Shown here piece by piece: positions 21,475 to 34,077 of a stretch of DNA of 44,027 nucleotides. How positions within the stretch are numbered: the stretch's first letter is position 1; each line of letters begins with the position of its first letter. Source of the DNA: Paramoeba atlantica (Eukaryota; Discosea); contig CDRNVI010000175.1 of assembly GCA_977017575.1 (NCBI GenBank), positions 1 to 44,027 of the forward strand, given 5' to 3'. Made by a program: the position numbers and the translations under genes. Under the pieces are notes generated by a model. That model was given only the letters and a program-made list of their open reading frames with translations. It was not told where the DNA came from and did no database searches.

Positions 21475-24400
21475 TTAAAGATCCAAATAAATCATGTCCA
21501 GGTCATCATCAAAATCAGAATCATCAGAATAATCAGTTTCATCATCAGAGTCAGATGAGATAAAACTGGTGGAAGTGGAAGAGGAAGAGGAAGAGGAAGA
21601 GGAAGAGGAAGAATAACTTCGGACCGGTTGCAGTTGTTCCCATCCACCGAGAAGTTCTCCCACATCGGAAGAAATTTCCATTGGAAGCCAAGAACAGAGA
21701 GACGATGGGTTTGATGACCACAACATCTATTGCAAGAAAGAAAAGTTAAATTGGGGAGAGAGAAAGATGTCCTAAGTCAAATTTAAAACCAGCATCCCAA
21801 AACGAACAACATCACGGCTCAGCAACTTAGTTGCCGTCTCTGGATCAGCTCCAGCATGCAATAAAAGATCAATTGATTTAAAATAATTCTGATTCAATGC
21901 TGAGACCAAAAGAGGATCTCCGTCCTATGATTATTTTTTTTTCAATTTTTGAAAAGAATTATATTTCAGATTTTCAAATTACCTGATCACACTTCAATGG
22001 ATCTGCCCCGTATAATAAAAGAGTTGACATTAAATCCCCATTTTTATCCCATCTCAGTGGCAGACCAGTCTTCACAAGTAAATAGGAGAAAAAATGTCAA
22101 AATAAATGGAAACAAACGAATAAAGAAAAGGAGATTTGAACCCAAGCAAGATTAGGATCTGCTCCATTCTTTAACAGGGTCTCAACTGCGCTCTCATTTT
22201 TTGTGCGAATAGCAATATTCAAAGGCGTCCCTTCCTTTTCCGATATTTGAAAGAAAAATTAAACTAAACTCCTGAATTTGAAAGAAATTTAAAAAATCAA
22301 AGAGACTTGAGAAGCTAAATTGAGGTCAATCTCTTCTTTTTCAAGGATCAAAGAGACGAGAGAGAGCAAATCTTTTTCTTTGAGTGCTAAATGAAGAATT
22401 GTATTTCCAAACTGGAGTATTGAAAGAAAGATCAGCCAAATCAAAAAAAGAATGAAAAAAAAAGGAGGAAAAGAAAAAAAAACTTGGTCTGTTTTACTGG
22501 GAATTACCCCAGCATTTAATAAAACTTCTGCAACACCAAGTTGCTTATTTCTCACAGCTTCCAGCAAAATTTGACTTGGCTAAAACAAATTATCAGAAAA
22601 TTCAGCAAAAACTTAATCAAATATCTGGAAAACCTGATTCTTCTCCTCCAATGTTTCCAAAATGTCCATTTTCAATTCGCTGACAAGCCTCTCCACAATC
22701 TCTTTGTTTTTAAATTTTCCGTTTGATGAAACGAACAAAGCATGAGAACCATCTGGGAAAAAGTGATGGGGTTTCGCGCCATTTTCGAGAAAGAGCTCGA
22801 AAATGGCGGGGGATGATTGGAGGGCTTTGTAATAGAGATAGTCTTTCCCCTAAAAAAGATATGAATTCTTGAAATAAAAAGTAAATTTTTCCTTGGAAAA
22901 CTGAAAAACAAACCAAAAAAGATTTTGGATGAGGAACATCAATTTTCGCCCCCCTTTGGACTAAGAGTTGACAAACGTCCTCTCTCTTCTTTATAATTGC
23001 AATAGATAACGCAGTCTCTTCCTCCGTTTGTAGTTCATTCACATCTCCTTCCCATTTATCCAAAACTCCCTCCACAACATCTCTCCATCCTCTCTCACAA
23101 ACATGATATAATACAGATTTTTCCTCCAAAGAAACGATATTTGGATTTACTTCTTCATGTCCCATTAAAAGAAGGGCTATTTCAGATAAACCAGAAGAGA
23201 TCGAAAGAGTGAGAGGGTTTAGATTTGTGAGTGGTTCAATTTTGTTAACATTTGGCACATTGTGAGAGAGGAGAAGAGAAACAATCTGGGGAGAATTGAG
23301 TTTACAGGCGTGGTACAAGGGAGTATAGGGTTCCTATGATTTTTTTGTTAATGAATTGTGAAAGAAAAATGGGATTTTGAGAAAAAAGAAGAACGTTTTC
23401 TGGTAATAGAAGATCCATCTTAACTCCCCAATCCAATAAAACTTCACAAACTTCGACTCTCTTCTTCTTAATCGCAATCCCCAAACAATTATATCCATTT
23501 TTCTCAACGAAATTCAAATCTAAAGTGTATTTTGGGAGAATGAGAGAAAGAATTTCATGATCTCCTGACTTCGAAACTTGAAATGGGATTGAAATCTCTC
23601 CCTTTGGAAAAGAAATAAATTGCTTGAGATACAAGAAACTATTTTGAGTGAGAAAATCAATGAAATAAAACTTTGAGAGAGATATTAGGATCCGCTCCCG
23701 CTTCCAAAAGAAGCCTGACCATTTCTAAATTTCTTTTTCGAACGGCAATTCCAAGTGGGTCATAGTGGTTCTGAGACAAGGATTTAAAAGGGAAATTCAA
23801 AACATCGAAATTTGAGGAATAAATCAACCTTGTCAATTGGATCAGCACCATGCGCAAGAAGAACGCTTAATAAAGAGACATGTTCATGTTTGACTGCTTT
23901 GGCCAACAAAGACTTTCCATCCTGTAATCATATCATTTATTCTCCTCTCAGATTTCTTTTCATTTTCAAAATTAGGAAAACTTACAGGATATCTCAAACT
24001 CCTTAACTCTTCAGGAGAGATTTTTTCGTACAAAAGAGAAACGATTGGTTCTGCGTTTTTTCGTACTGCAAGAAGAAGAGGACCAAAATTATTTTTTCGA
24101 GCAACATCCTAAAATATATTTGATTGAGAAACAAGAGAAAGAAAAAAAAAAGAAAAAAACCAAAACCGAAAATTCGAGTAATGGATTCGCTCCAAAAGCC
24201 AAAAGGTCAGAAACAACTCTTTTAATAGTTTCTAAAATCAGAGGTTGGTTTCTTCCTTCAAATTCTTTTTTCCATTCCATGATTGCAACTGTGAGTGGGC
24301 AAATCTGGTCTGGGGAACATAGATGTATTTCATTTGGATTTAAGCCTTGATTCAAAAGATATAGACAAAGTTCTCCATTTCTTTGTCTTATGGCTTGAAA

Positions 24401-26693
24401 AATCGCCGATTCCCCTTCCTGATTGAAGAAATGTCAGAAACCAAAAGAAAAGAGAGAAAGAAAAGAAGAAGAAACCGGCATTTTATAATCAGAACAAACA
24501 GAATATTCTTTGAAAAGTTTGAGCATTTCGATGTCACCTTGTTGAACAGCCATTTGTAATGCCGAACAATTTCCCTTTTCATTCCCAGTCATTTTCTTTG
24601 ATTGACTTTGTTTGGTTGTAGTAAAAAATGGAAAAAATCTACCTTTGTTAATTTTTCAGGTTTTCCTCCTTTCTCAAGGAAAATTCTCATAATATTCACT
24701 AAACCTTTTGCAACAGCAATATGCATTGGGTTCACACCTCCCTAAAAAAAAATCAAGTGTGAATTTCTCAAAAACAAATTCCTTTGAAAATCCAGAAGAT
24801 TTTTAATCACCTTGTCACCTTGGGAAGGCTTAGCACCATAGCCAAGTAAGATAGAAACAATGTCCTCTCTTTCTTCATACACAGCCAAACTTAAAGGGAG
24901 CCACACTTTCTTTTATGAGAAAGGAAGGATCAGCAAAGGTGAAATTGTTAAATTATTTCTATGAATTTTTTGGAATTCTTAATCACTTAATTTCAATAAA
25001 AAAAAAGTAGAAAACCATATTTAAATCTAGTTGTGGTCTATAACCAGATGGAGGAATACTTCTCCGAACAACCCCATACCTCAATCTTTTCTTTGTTGGT
25101 TTTACTCCAAGTTTTAAGAAATAAATAACCGTTTCTGGTAAATTTGCTGAGATTGCAATGCACAGTGGCGTTTTACCTTCCTGTTGAAAGAAATTGAATG
25201 AATTGGAAAAATAAAAGAGAAAGAGAAAGAGAAGGGAGAGAGTACTGTGTCTGGTTCATCATAAGGGACCCCATTTTCACAAAGAACTCGAAGTAGAGAA
25301 GGGTCATCAGCCATTATTGCTTCATGACATAACTCCTTTTCCTATATCAAAAAAATTCTCATCAGAACTGCGCTTTTGGGAAGTTAAAAAGGAGAGACTT
25401 CTCGAGCTGTTGAAGAACTTGCTTTGACAACTGCTTCAAGTATTTGGGGATTTCCTAGATGTAACGCGGATCGCAGTGTTGACTCTTCTCGTGGCTGTGA
25501 GAAAACAAAAATGACATTCTGTTCTCATACTCTTTGAAAAATAAGATACCGGGTGATGAGCAGGGGATGCACCAAATTTAATTAAGAGATTTACAATCTC
25601 TACATCTTCATTTGCAATCGCTTTTCTCAAAGGAGTTGAACCAATCTAATATTAGGTTTGAATTGAGGGATTCATTTTTTAAATAACATGACTGAATAAT
25701 CAAAATATTATACCTCTTCTTCATCAGGAATTAGTTCACCAAGTGGAAAAGGAGACAAATCAGGGTTCACTTTTGCTTCCAATAATTTTTTTACAATTTC
25801 TCTGTGGCCTCGTTTGCAAGCTTCGTAGAGGGGAGTGACTTGGTTCTGTCATCAAAGAACAAATTAGAGAAGACTCTTCAAAGAACAGAGATCGCAATTA
25901 AGGAGAAGAAAGAAAAAACCCAAGAAGCTAAATGAGGATCAGCCCCAACTCTCAAAAGTAAGTTAAGGATGTCTAAATGGTTAGTGGCTGCAATGACATG
26001 ACAAATTGTTTTTCCAGTCTGGCAAATATGATTCAGAATCATATTTCTTTTCAATCTCCGCCACTCTTTCTTTCTTGCTTTCTCTATTTTTGATTCACAC
26101 AACAAACCTTATTTCGAAGATTTAAGAGTTCAGGATGAGCAGTCAAAAGTGAAGTCATTTTCGCCTGATCTCCTTCTCGTCCAGCTTCTTCAAGTTCTTG
26201 TTTTTTTTGCTTTTTTTAAGAAGAGGAATCAAAAGTCAAGAAACTAAAGTGAAACCTGACAATAAGCGATCCTCAGCTGCTTCTTGCATACTCATTGTCA
26301 TGTCCACCTTGAAAGAAAGAAAGAAAACTCAACAAAAAAAACAAAAGGGGAAGAGGAGTGAGGACGAACCTGCATTTGTCGACAGTATTGACCCACAAGA
26401 GATTTAAAAGCTTGAAAATCAAAGAGACCTCCAGGGTATTGGCAATGAGTCAAAACAGTCTTCATCATCTTCTCATTAATTGGGAGATGTTGTTGTTTTG
26501 CGAGCTGTGTTAAAAATTTCTTTGCCTAAAAAGACAACAATCGATCAGAAGAGAGAGAAAGAGAGAGAAAGAAAAAGAAGATTCAAAAAACATCTTTCAT
26601 CACAATAAACTGCTTGCTCCCATGAGATTTTTTCCACAACTCTTCAACAACAGCAGAAGAAAGTGTTCCCACTTTCGAGTGAGATTTTCCCAT
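21475..26693 (-). CDS. Large ankyrin-repeat protein, many exons
   Basis: The start is at 26693 (MGKSHSKVGTLSSAVVEELW). The first exons (26693-26592, 26525-26370, 26307-26256) are in phase and encode an N-terminal segment of about 100 residues with no recognised domain, including KKFLTQLAKQQHLPINEKMM. About twenty ankyrin-type units follow, mostly split one or two per exon, for example TICHVIAATNHLDILNLLL, TPLRKAIANEDVEIVNLLI, PLGIAVRKRNLEMVRLLLEAG and TALSIAIIKKREDVCQLLVQ. The C-terminus is non-ankyrin: a Ser run, then an Asp/Ser-rich acidic end finishing DMIYLDL with the stop at 21475. Such stacks act as protein-binding scaffolds. I did not verify every exon junction; total length is well over 1,000 residues. 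Confidence 0.75.
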
Positions 26694-26696
26694 CGC

Positions 26697-26738
26697 CCAA
26701 ACACAAAACACAAAACACAAAACACAAAACACAAAAAA
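26697..26738. repeat. ACAAA-type microsatellite in the 49-bp spacer
   Basis: A run of CACAAAA units fills most of the gap between the start of the large ankyrin gene and the longest possible 3' end of the kexin-like gene. If the ankyrin promoter lies here it must overlap this repeat or the neighbouring gene. Confidence 0.7.
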
Positions 26739-26893
26739 CAATTTAGGAAAAGCTAAATTTAGCCCAAAAGGCTAAATTTTTTATCACAAAGTTTGACAAA
26801 GTTGGTGAGGAGTTCTTCTTTATTTGATTGTCACAAAAAGAGAAAGAGTCAATTGAAGAAGAAATTTGAGGAATTTTGAAAAGTTGGAGAGAG

Positions 26894-29800
26894 TTAAGTG
26901 CAAAAGGAATAGCAATCAACCTCTGGATGTTGAGTCTGTTTTCAGAGATGAAATTAGGATGATCAATCTTTTCTGTTTTGGAAAGAAAACTTCTTACCGG
27001 AAAAGCGGAGATTGGTGACATCTCAGGAATATCAGGACATTTACTAAAACTTGTATGACTACAATATGTCTTTGTGGAGGATGTTCCCTCATACCAACAA
27101 CAAGTAAAAAAAGGAAGTGGAGTTGGGGTTGGAACTGAAGTTGGTGTTGGAGTTGGTGTTGGAGTTGGAAAGGGAACTGGAGTTGGGGTTGGAACTGAAG
27201 TTGGAGTTGGTGTTGGAGTTGGAGTTGGGGTTGGATTTGGTGTAGGTGTAGGTGTAGGTGTTGGTGTTGGTGTTGGTGGGCGGGTTGGGGTGGGAGTTGG
27301 GGTTGGAGTTGGAGTTGGAGTTGGAGTAGGAGTTGGGGTTGGGGTTGGAGTTGGAGATGGAGAAGGGAGATGGATGACTTTGGAGACAACAGCGATAACT
27401 TTCCAAAGCTAGAAAAAAATTTCAAAGATGAGCCATGAATCCCTCGTTTCGAAATATCAAAAAAATAACCTCTAATTTTCCTTCATTTCCACCAATTTCA
27501 TCTGCAATCTCTAAAGTCCACGAACCTATTCAAAAGAAAATTGATCTCAAAATTGATTTCAAACTCAAATAGAGGGAAAGAGAAAAAACCTCGGACATCT
27601 TCACCCCAATACCAAGAACAAAAAAATCCATACCCAGATTCATAAGCATTTCCCTTGTTGAAATTGTCAAAAAAAAAGAAGGAAAAATGAAAGAAATGAG
27701 AAAAAAGGAGATACAGAGGGAAGGGAAACTTTTGGAGTTCCAATATGAGTTGCAAGAGGAGCAGGAGGAAGTTTCAACATGTCCCTACAAAAGAAAAACA
27801 GAATATATTTTTTTAAATGAAGAAAAAAAGAAGGAAATGAAAAGAATTCCAAACCAAATCTGTTCAGAAGAAACAAACCAAAATGGGATTTTGATTGTTG
27901 GAGGTTTTTCTTTAAACCCCTCATCTTTTGTTTTTTTTTGTTAATTGAAAAGAGTCTTTTTTCAAAAATGAATAAAAAATTGAGAAACCAATAAAAAAGG
28001 CGTCAGGAACAAATCCCGAAAGTTCAGAATAAAGACCAACGTTTTCTATGACTGTTGAAAGAAAACAAGCCCTAAAGAAAGAAAAAAAAAGATGAAAAAA
28101 AGGAGTGAAAATTGCTATTCAGGAATAGAGAAAACCTTGTGTGGGGAATGATCAGAACATGGGCAGAAGTTCCAACTCTGAAAAAAAAGAAATTAATATT
28201 TTGTTTAACATTTTTAACTCAGAAAAGAAAGAGCCAAAAAACTTTTCTTTGAGAGCAAATCGACAAGATTCATAAAAACAACAAGAATCCGCATTCACCA
28301 TCAAGTGCCTAAAAAATATTTTCATGAGAATGAGAAATGAAAGAGAAGAAAAAAATATGAGAACCTGTTGGTGGGGAAAGAGAAATAGACCATATCAAAA
28401 CTTTTCACTCGAAATATGGAAACTGGACAAGAAAAAAAAAAGAAATTGGAAGTGAGAATGAACAAAGAGAAGGAGAATCAAAATAAAAAGAGAGGGAAAG
28501 GAATTAAAACGTGCAGTGCCAGCTGTCAAGCGATAGATTTTATTTTGAACCTCAAGAGAGACCTAAAAGAAAGTCAGTCGAGCAGTCAGGGGGAAAAATT
28601 CTGTGAAGAAAAAAATAAAAAGTTACATGGCCATCAGTGGTTGGGAGTCCAATGACTGATTCTGTCCCCGCTGACTTTTGTAAAACACATTCAGTCCCAC
28701 TTTTTTAAAATGTTAAGAATAAGTATCTTGAATTTTGTAAAAAAAAAAGAATGAAAAAAGACCTTGGAGAAAATAATTTGATTGATAAATCGCTAACAGC
28801 TGGATGCGAAATCCTCACTCTGAGGGAGACAGTCTCTGCATAATTGTCCTCGAATTCTTGAAGTAAAAAGATGGAGAGAAGATTTTTAGAAAGAAGAAAA
28901 GAAAAGAAAAATAAAAGGGAAGAAGAAAGAAGACAAAAACCTGATGCCATATAGTTTGACAACCTAATTACTTCAAAATCTTTGATTGGGGTTTCGGTTG
29001 CGTCTTCAATTGTCAAAGTCTAAAAATAAAAAAAGAGGTCAGAAAGAATTCATTTTTCGAAAAGATCTTCCAAAAACACGAATTACCTTGAAACCAGTGA
29101 TTCTTTTCCAGCTTTCCCCAAATTTAACTTCTTCAAGTGCAGCAGTGGCATTAACCATTCCTAATCCAAGCTAAAAAAAACGAAATTCAACAATCACATC
29201 CTCCATTTGAAAAGAAAAAAAAAGAAAACAAACATAAGGATGATATTTTTGTCCTGCTCCATTTCGATGCCAAATATTTTCTTTTGAATGATACGAGGTC
29301 TCTATCTGAAAAAAAAGGAAATCAGAAAAGAGCAAATGAACCACCAGAACTGATGATGTTAAAAGAAAGGATGAGAAAAAAACCAAAATTTGGCGAATTT
29401 GTTGGACTGTCAACGGTTCATCTGCTGCCTCTTGCATTAAAGCAACAACTCCACCTAAAAGAAAGAGAAATTCATTCTGGAACTAATAAACTTTTTTCTC
29501 AAAGCAGTTATGACAAGATTGACAGATTTCAAAATAGAGCTCAAAAAATAGCCCCCTGTTATTGAAAATGAACTTACCAACAAAAGAAGCGGCGATAAGA
29601 GAACCATAAGCATGGAGGCACTTATTTTCTGAGAGAGAAGGGAGAGTCAATCGATTTTCTGCTGAGCCTCCAGGTGCAGAAACCAACTGAAAGATATTAG
29701 AGTAAATGAATTTTCAATTCACATTTGAAATTTTGTTTCTTTTCTTTTGAATTGAGAACGAACCGCTGCTGAACAAAACTCAGAATCGGGAGAAACTTTC

Positions 29801-30877
29801 CCATTTTCAAGGTGTGAACCAACTGTGACTCCCCATGGAGAAACAGATCGCCCATCAAAATTGCAGTTATCTCCAACTCTCCCTCCGTCTCCTACAATAA
29901 GAAGTGAGGGAAAGAGAAGAGAAAGAGAAAAGAGAAAAGAGAAAAGAGAATACCTGCTGGGTGAAGGACAAGTCGATTCTTTTTTTTGGCAAGGTTGACT
30001 GAGTCGAAACAGACGGAACCTTTTTAGATAAAAAGTCAATTTTCAAAATTATTATTGGATCAGAAAGAGGAAAAAAGAAAACAAACATGGATAACGATTT
30101 TCAGGAGTGTCCTCTCCACGTAAATGAACAAGATAAAAATCTGTTGAATTCTCATAATCCAAGTCCTCAGTAATAAAAGTTAAATCACTTGTGTCCTTTG
30201 GAGAATGAATGGTCAATGAAGAATAAAAAGGATTCTTTTCTCTTTTTCAAGTTCCTTTCTTCTTCTTTCCACAAAATAAAAGGTTTCTTTTACCCGATGA
30301 GATCCAAGGAGAGAGTATTGAGCACCAACAGCAACCCCCCTTGCACAATGCTTTCCTTTTCCAACTGAAAAATATTGTTGTTTAGTTGTTTCTCAGTTGT
30401 TTCTTTTTTTCTTTGTTTTGCTTATTTAAAAGATACCTGCGGCACTTGCAGCCAGAGTAACATGGAGGATTGGTCTATATGCTCCCATGAGACTTACCTT
30501 TGGGAAGAAAGGCAGGAGAGAATGGTCAGGTGAATAAAGAGAAAAGAGAAAAGAGAGAAAGAAGAGAAAAAAGAAATCGAAAAGGAAACCTCAGTATTTA
30601 ATTGATTTTGAAGATCTTCGTGTTGAGGTTCATATTGTTCACCACCATACATACCGATTGTGATCCTTCTTTTCTTCGATGGGGGAACGTCTCCAACACA
30701 AAGCCCACCTTGAAAAAGAAAGAAAGAAATCTTATGCGAAGAAAGAGAGAAGAAAAAAATAAAACAAATACCTGGTTGACACCCAAGATGCCAGGTTGGA
30801 GGAGGACCGGCCTCATCTTCCCCATGAGCGAGGAAAAAGAGGTTGATAGAGATTAGAAAAAAGAGAACAGAGGACAT
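26894..30877 (-). CDS. Kexin/furin-like S8 pseudoprotease with P domain, Pro-Thr stalk and Cys-rich tail
   Basis: The start is the ATG at 30877, with a signal peptide ([19 protein letters not shown]). There is no propeptide: the catalytic fold starts almost at once ([10 protein letters not shown]). Recognisable S8B landmarks are [14 protein letters not shown] with [10 protein letters not shown], then [11 protein letters not shown] and, in the P domain, the region from IEDATETP to SPSGTECVL and [19 protein letters not shown]. Active-site positions are lost: the Asp site (DDG) reads YGG, and the Ser motif (GTSAAAP) reads GSLIAAS. A His remains in LHVTLA at the expected place. About 150 residues are inserted in the P domain before WYWGE. 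A long Pro-Thr repeat (27370-27115) and a six-Cys tail follow. The last junction is uncertain: CCG|GTAAG to a short exon ending DCYSFCT (stop 26894), or read-through to 26743. Probably secreted or surface-bound, binding rather than cutting. Confidence 0.8.
27115..27372 (-). repeat. Pro-Thr coding minisatellite
   Basis: The plus strand reads as repeated GGAGTTGGGGTTGG-type hexamers. On the coding minus strand this is a Pro-Thr repeat of about 80 residues between the P domain and the Cys-rich tail. Such stalks are commonly O-glycosylated in secreted proteins. The Gly-Val frame on the plus strand is its shadow. Confidence 0.85.
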
Positions 30878-31087
30878 CTTCTCTCTCTTTTTCTCTTTTC
30901 TCTTTTTTCGCTCTCCACCAAAAAACGAACCACGAAAGAAAAAGACGTTTCTATTTTTGGAAATTTTTGGTTTATTAAATTATCCATATTTAGTAATTTT
31001 GGTTGTTTCTTTTTTGTTTCTCGCCTTTGGTGGTTGCTTGACCGTTTTTTTGTTCTTTTTTCTCTCTCTCGTCGCGTTTGGTTTTCG
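30878..31087. promoter_or_regulatory. Divergent 210-bp spacer, likely shared promoter region
   Basis: Two start codons face away from each other across 210 bases (kexin-like gene on minus, Lys/Glu-rich gene on plus). The stretch is T-rich with an AT-rich core near 30965-31000 (TTTATTAAATTATCCATATTTAG). A promoter is inferred from position only; no specific site was identified. Confidence 0.4.
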
Positions 31088-33933
31088 ATGAAGGGTTTGT
31101 GGGGGAGCCGAAAGCAAAACTTGCCCCTCATTTCTCCTCCAACTAATTTTCGAGATTTAACTGCGGGTGAAGACGTCGAAGAAGAGCCCATTGCTCTCGA
31201 TGATGAAGGAAGAGAGAAAGAGAAAGAAAAAGAGAAAGAGAAAGAAGAAGACAAAGAAAAAGAAGAAGACAAAGAGAAAGAGAAAGTAGAAGACAAAGAA
31301 CCGTTGGAGCTGTCTCCCAGAGGCCCAGCATTGAATTCCAATATTGAACGTTGGAAAGTCGAGAGCGACGATTTTTCAGATCTTGTCGACGCTCTCAATC
31401 TCGATCCTCCAAAAAGAAAGAAAAAAAGAAAGAAGAAGAAAGAAGTTAAAAGTTCGGGAACAGCAAGAAGAGAAAGACTTCCGACTTCTTCTTCAAGACT
31501 CTCTCGAATTTCAGCGATCCCCAAAGAAGATGAAAAGAAGAGAAGTAAAACTCCAAAGAAAATGGGTTTTGATTTTTTTTTTCGTTTCTTTTCTTTTCTC
31601 TCTCTCTCTCTTTTGTCCTGACAATTACGATTAGAGACGAGATCGACTTCGAGAATTCCTCACGCTTCTGTGGAGATTCACCGCCTAATGCTTGATGTTT
31701 CTTTGGAGGAGCTCCCAAGTATCGAACCTGAAGAAGAACAGAAAAAGGAAGAAGAGGAAGGAGGGAAGGGAGGAGGAGTGGAAGAGAAGGAAGAGAGGGA
31801 AGAGAAGAACCACAAAGTTGAGAAGAGAAGAAAGAGAGGTTCCTCTATGAGTAGTACCACTCGAATTGCAACAACTCAAACATTACATCAACTCGTCCAA
31901 GGAAAAGGGGATTCGTTTGAAAAGAAAGAGATGAGAAGAACACAAACTATGAAAGAGAAAGACAAAAAAAGATTGAGCGCAAGTTCGAGAGGGAAACTAG
32001 AGAATGAGAAAGTCTCTAAAGTAAAAGAGAAGATTTCGATGCTGGCAGAAGAGGATTTCTTCTCTGATAGTCCTCAGGTTTTTTTTTTGAATTTCAAAAC
32101 AATTCAATTTTTTGTGCGTGACACTATGTCAGAGTTGTCTTTTGAATTGAGTTTCAATTTGTTTTTAGGTGGATCGGAGATGTTTGTCTGCTCGATCTTT
32201 GAAAGATGGAAAAGAAAAAGAAAAAGAGGATCAGGAGAAAGAAAAAGCGAAGGAAAATGAAAAAGAAAGAGGCCAAGAGCAAGAAAAAGTAAAAAGGAAA
32301 GAAAAAGAAAAAGAAAAAGAAAAAGAAACAGAAAAAGAAAAAGAAAAAGAAAAAGCAAAAGAAGAGAAAGAAAAAGAATTAAGCACTCCCAAACTTCGAA
32401 GAAAAATAACTCTTTCCAAAATGAAAGGAAAAGACGAGAAAGAAAAGAAAAAAGACGAGAAGAGAAGAGGAATTCGATCTTTCATCTCAAGCTCTCACCT
32501 CTCAGAAAAATTCAATCGAGAAAAAGATAGAGAAAAAGAAGAGAAAAAAGAGAGAAAAGATAGTGTAAGAAGAAGGAAAGAGGAAAGAAAAGAAGAAGAA
32601 AGAAAGAAAAAAGATGAAAAGATCAGAAAAGAAAAAGAAGAAACTTTGAGAAAAGAAAAAGAGGGAATAGAAGAAACTTTAAGAAAAGAAAGAGAAGAAA
32701 GAGAAGAACTAATCAGAAAAGAAAATGAAGAGAGAGAAGAAAGAAGAAAAGAAAGAGAGACTCTCTCTCTTCTCGTGCAACAATCAAATCAAAAATGTTT
32801 TGAAATGATTCAAAACCTCCACAATTTCGACGAAGAAGAGAGAGAAGAGAGAGAGAGAAATGGGGGAGAAGGAGAGAGAGAAGAGAGAAGAGAGAGAGAG
32901 AGAGAAATGTTGAAAGGAACGAAAGAAGGATTGTATGGTTTGTTGGCTGTGACTCAACAAATGCATAAATTATTAGAAGGAAAAGAGAGAGAAGAAGAAG
33001 AGATGGGAGAAGAGAGGGAGGAAGAAGGAAAAGAAGAGAGAGGGAAAAGAAAGGAGAAAGAAGAGAGAGAAGAAGGAAAGAGAGAAATTCAGTTTGCTTG
33101 TCCCCAAGAGAATCAGAAAGAAAAGAAAGAAGAGAAGGAGAGAAGAGAAGAAAAAGAGATCGGAGATGAGAAAGAGAAGGATAAAAGAGAGGAAACAGTA
33201 GTAGAAGCGAAAAAGGTGGAAATAAAAGAGAAAGAAAGAGAAATAAGACTAAAAGAAGAGAAAGAGAAAGAAGAGAAAAATGAAGAGAAAGAGAAAGAGA
33301 AAATAGAAGAGAAAAAAGAGAAAAAAGAGAAAAAAGAAGAAGAGAATGAAAGAAAGAAAGAAGAGAAAGAAGAAGAGAAGGAAGAAGAAGAAGAAGAAGA
33401 AGAAGGTTTGTCAATAATTCGAAAAAAGAAAATGTCGGAGAGACAAAGAGAATTCCAAGCTGGTGTACAAATGCGTGAGCGACCTCGATCTTTAGAACAA
33501 AACGAGTTTTGTTTCTTTTCTCTCTCACTCTCTCTTTTGATCTTTCTCTCTTCTTTCTCTCTCATCTCTCTTCTTTCTCTCTCATCTCTCTCCTTTCTCT
33601 CATCTCTCTTGTTTTTCTTTCTCTTGGATCTGGATTATTCTGTTCTTTGTCTCTTTCTTTAATTTATTCTTTTTATAATTGTTAATCTGAATTCTTATTT
33701 TCCAAACACAATTATCCCAAAAAACAAAAAACAAATTCATATCTCTTTAATTTAAATATATTTTATATCATAAAAAAAAATATATTTTCTTTCTCCAAAT
33801 TTGATAATTATTCATTTTTACAAATCTGTACAACAACAGCATCGATCGAAACCGAATCAGAGAAATCTTCCAATATTTTCACGCTCTCGAACGAAGAAAC
33901 ACTCTCACGAAAATCGAAAAAGAGGACGAATAA
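31088..33933 (+). CDS. Lys/Glu/Arg-rich coiled-coil protein, function unknown
   Basis: Exons are 31088-31565, 31635-32077, 32169-33505 and 33840-33933; all junctions agree in phase and the stop is the TAA at 33931. The start is MKGLWGSRKQNLPLISPP. Long stretches of alternating Lys/Glu/Arg are interrupted by less biased islands: SPRGPALNSNIERWKVES with DLVDALNLDPP, RLMLDVSLEELPSIEPE, RRCLSARSLKDG, SFISSSHLSEKFNR, LLVQQSNQKCFEMIQNLHNF and GLYGLLAVTQQMHKLL. The last exon (DRNRIREIFQYFHALERRN) is an ordinary-looking helix. The charged parts probably form single alpha-helices or coiled coils. No known domain is recognised. The third intron is 334 bases and very AT-rich. Confidence 0.72.
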
Positions 33934-34077
33934 CTCTACTCTCTCTCTCCTTCCTCTCTTTCTCTCTCTCTCCTCTCCTCTCTTTCTCTCTCTTCTCTCT
34001 TTCTATCTTCTGATTTTTCTCTTTTCTCTCACGAAAAATGGAGCAAAATTGTTCTTGCTCAAATGTCCAGAAAATGG

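Noticed and set aside
27074..27412. Plus-strand Gly-Val repeat protein
   Set aside because: It is antisense to the Pro-Thr stalk of the kexin-like gene, whose frame joins in phase with P-domain exons on one side and a Cys-rich tail on the other.
32713..33528. Long Leu/Ser/Phe-rich minus-strand frames that look like membrane proteins
   Set aside because: They are complements of Lys/Glu-rich coding DNA (TTC/CTT codons opposite GAA/AAG). The plus strand has phase-consistent exons.
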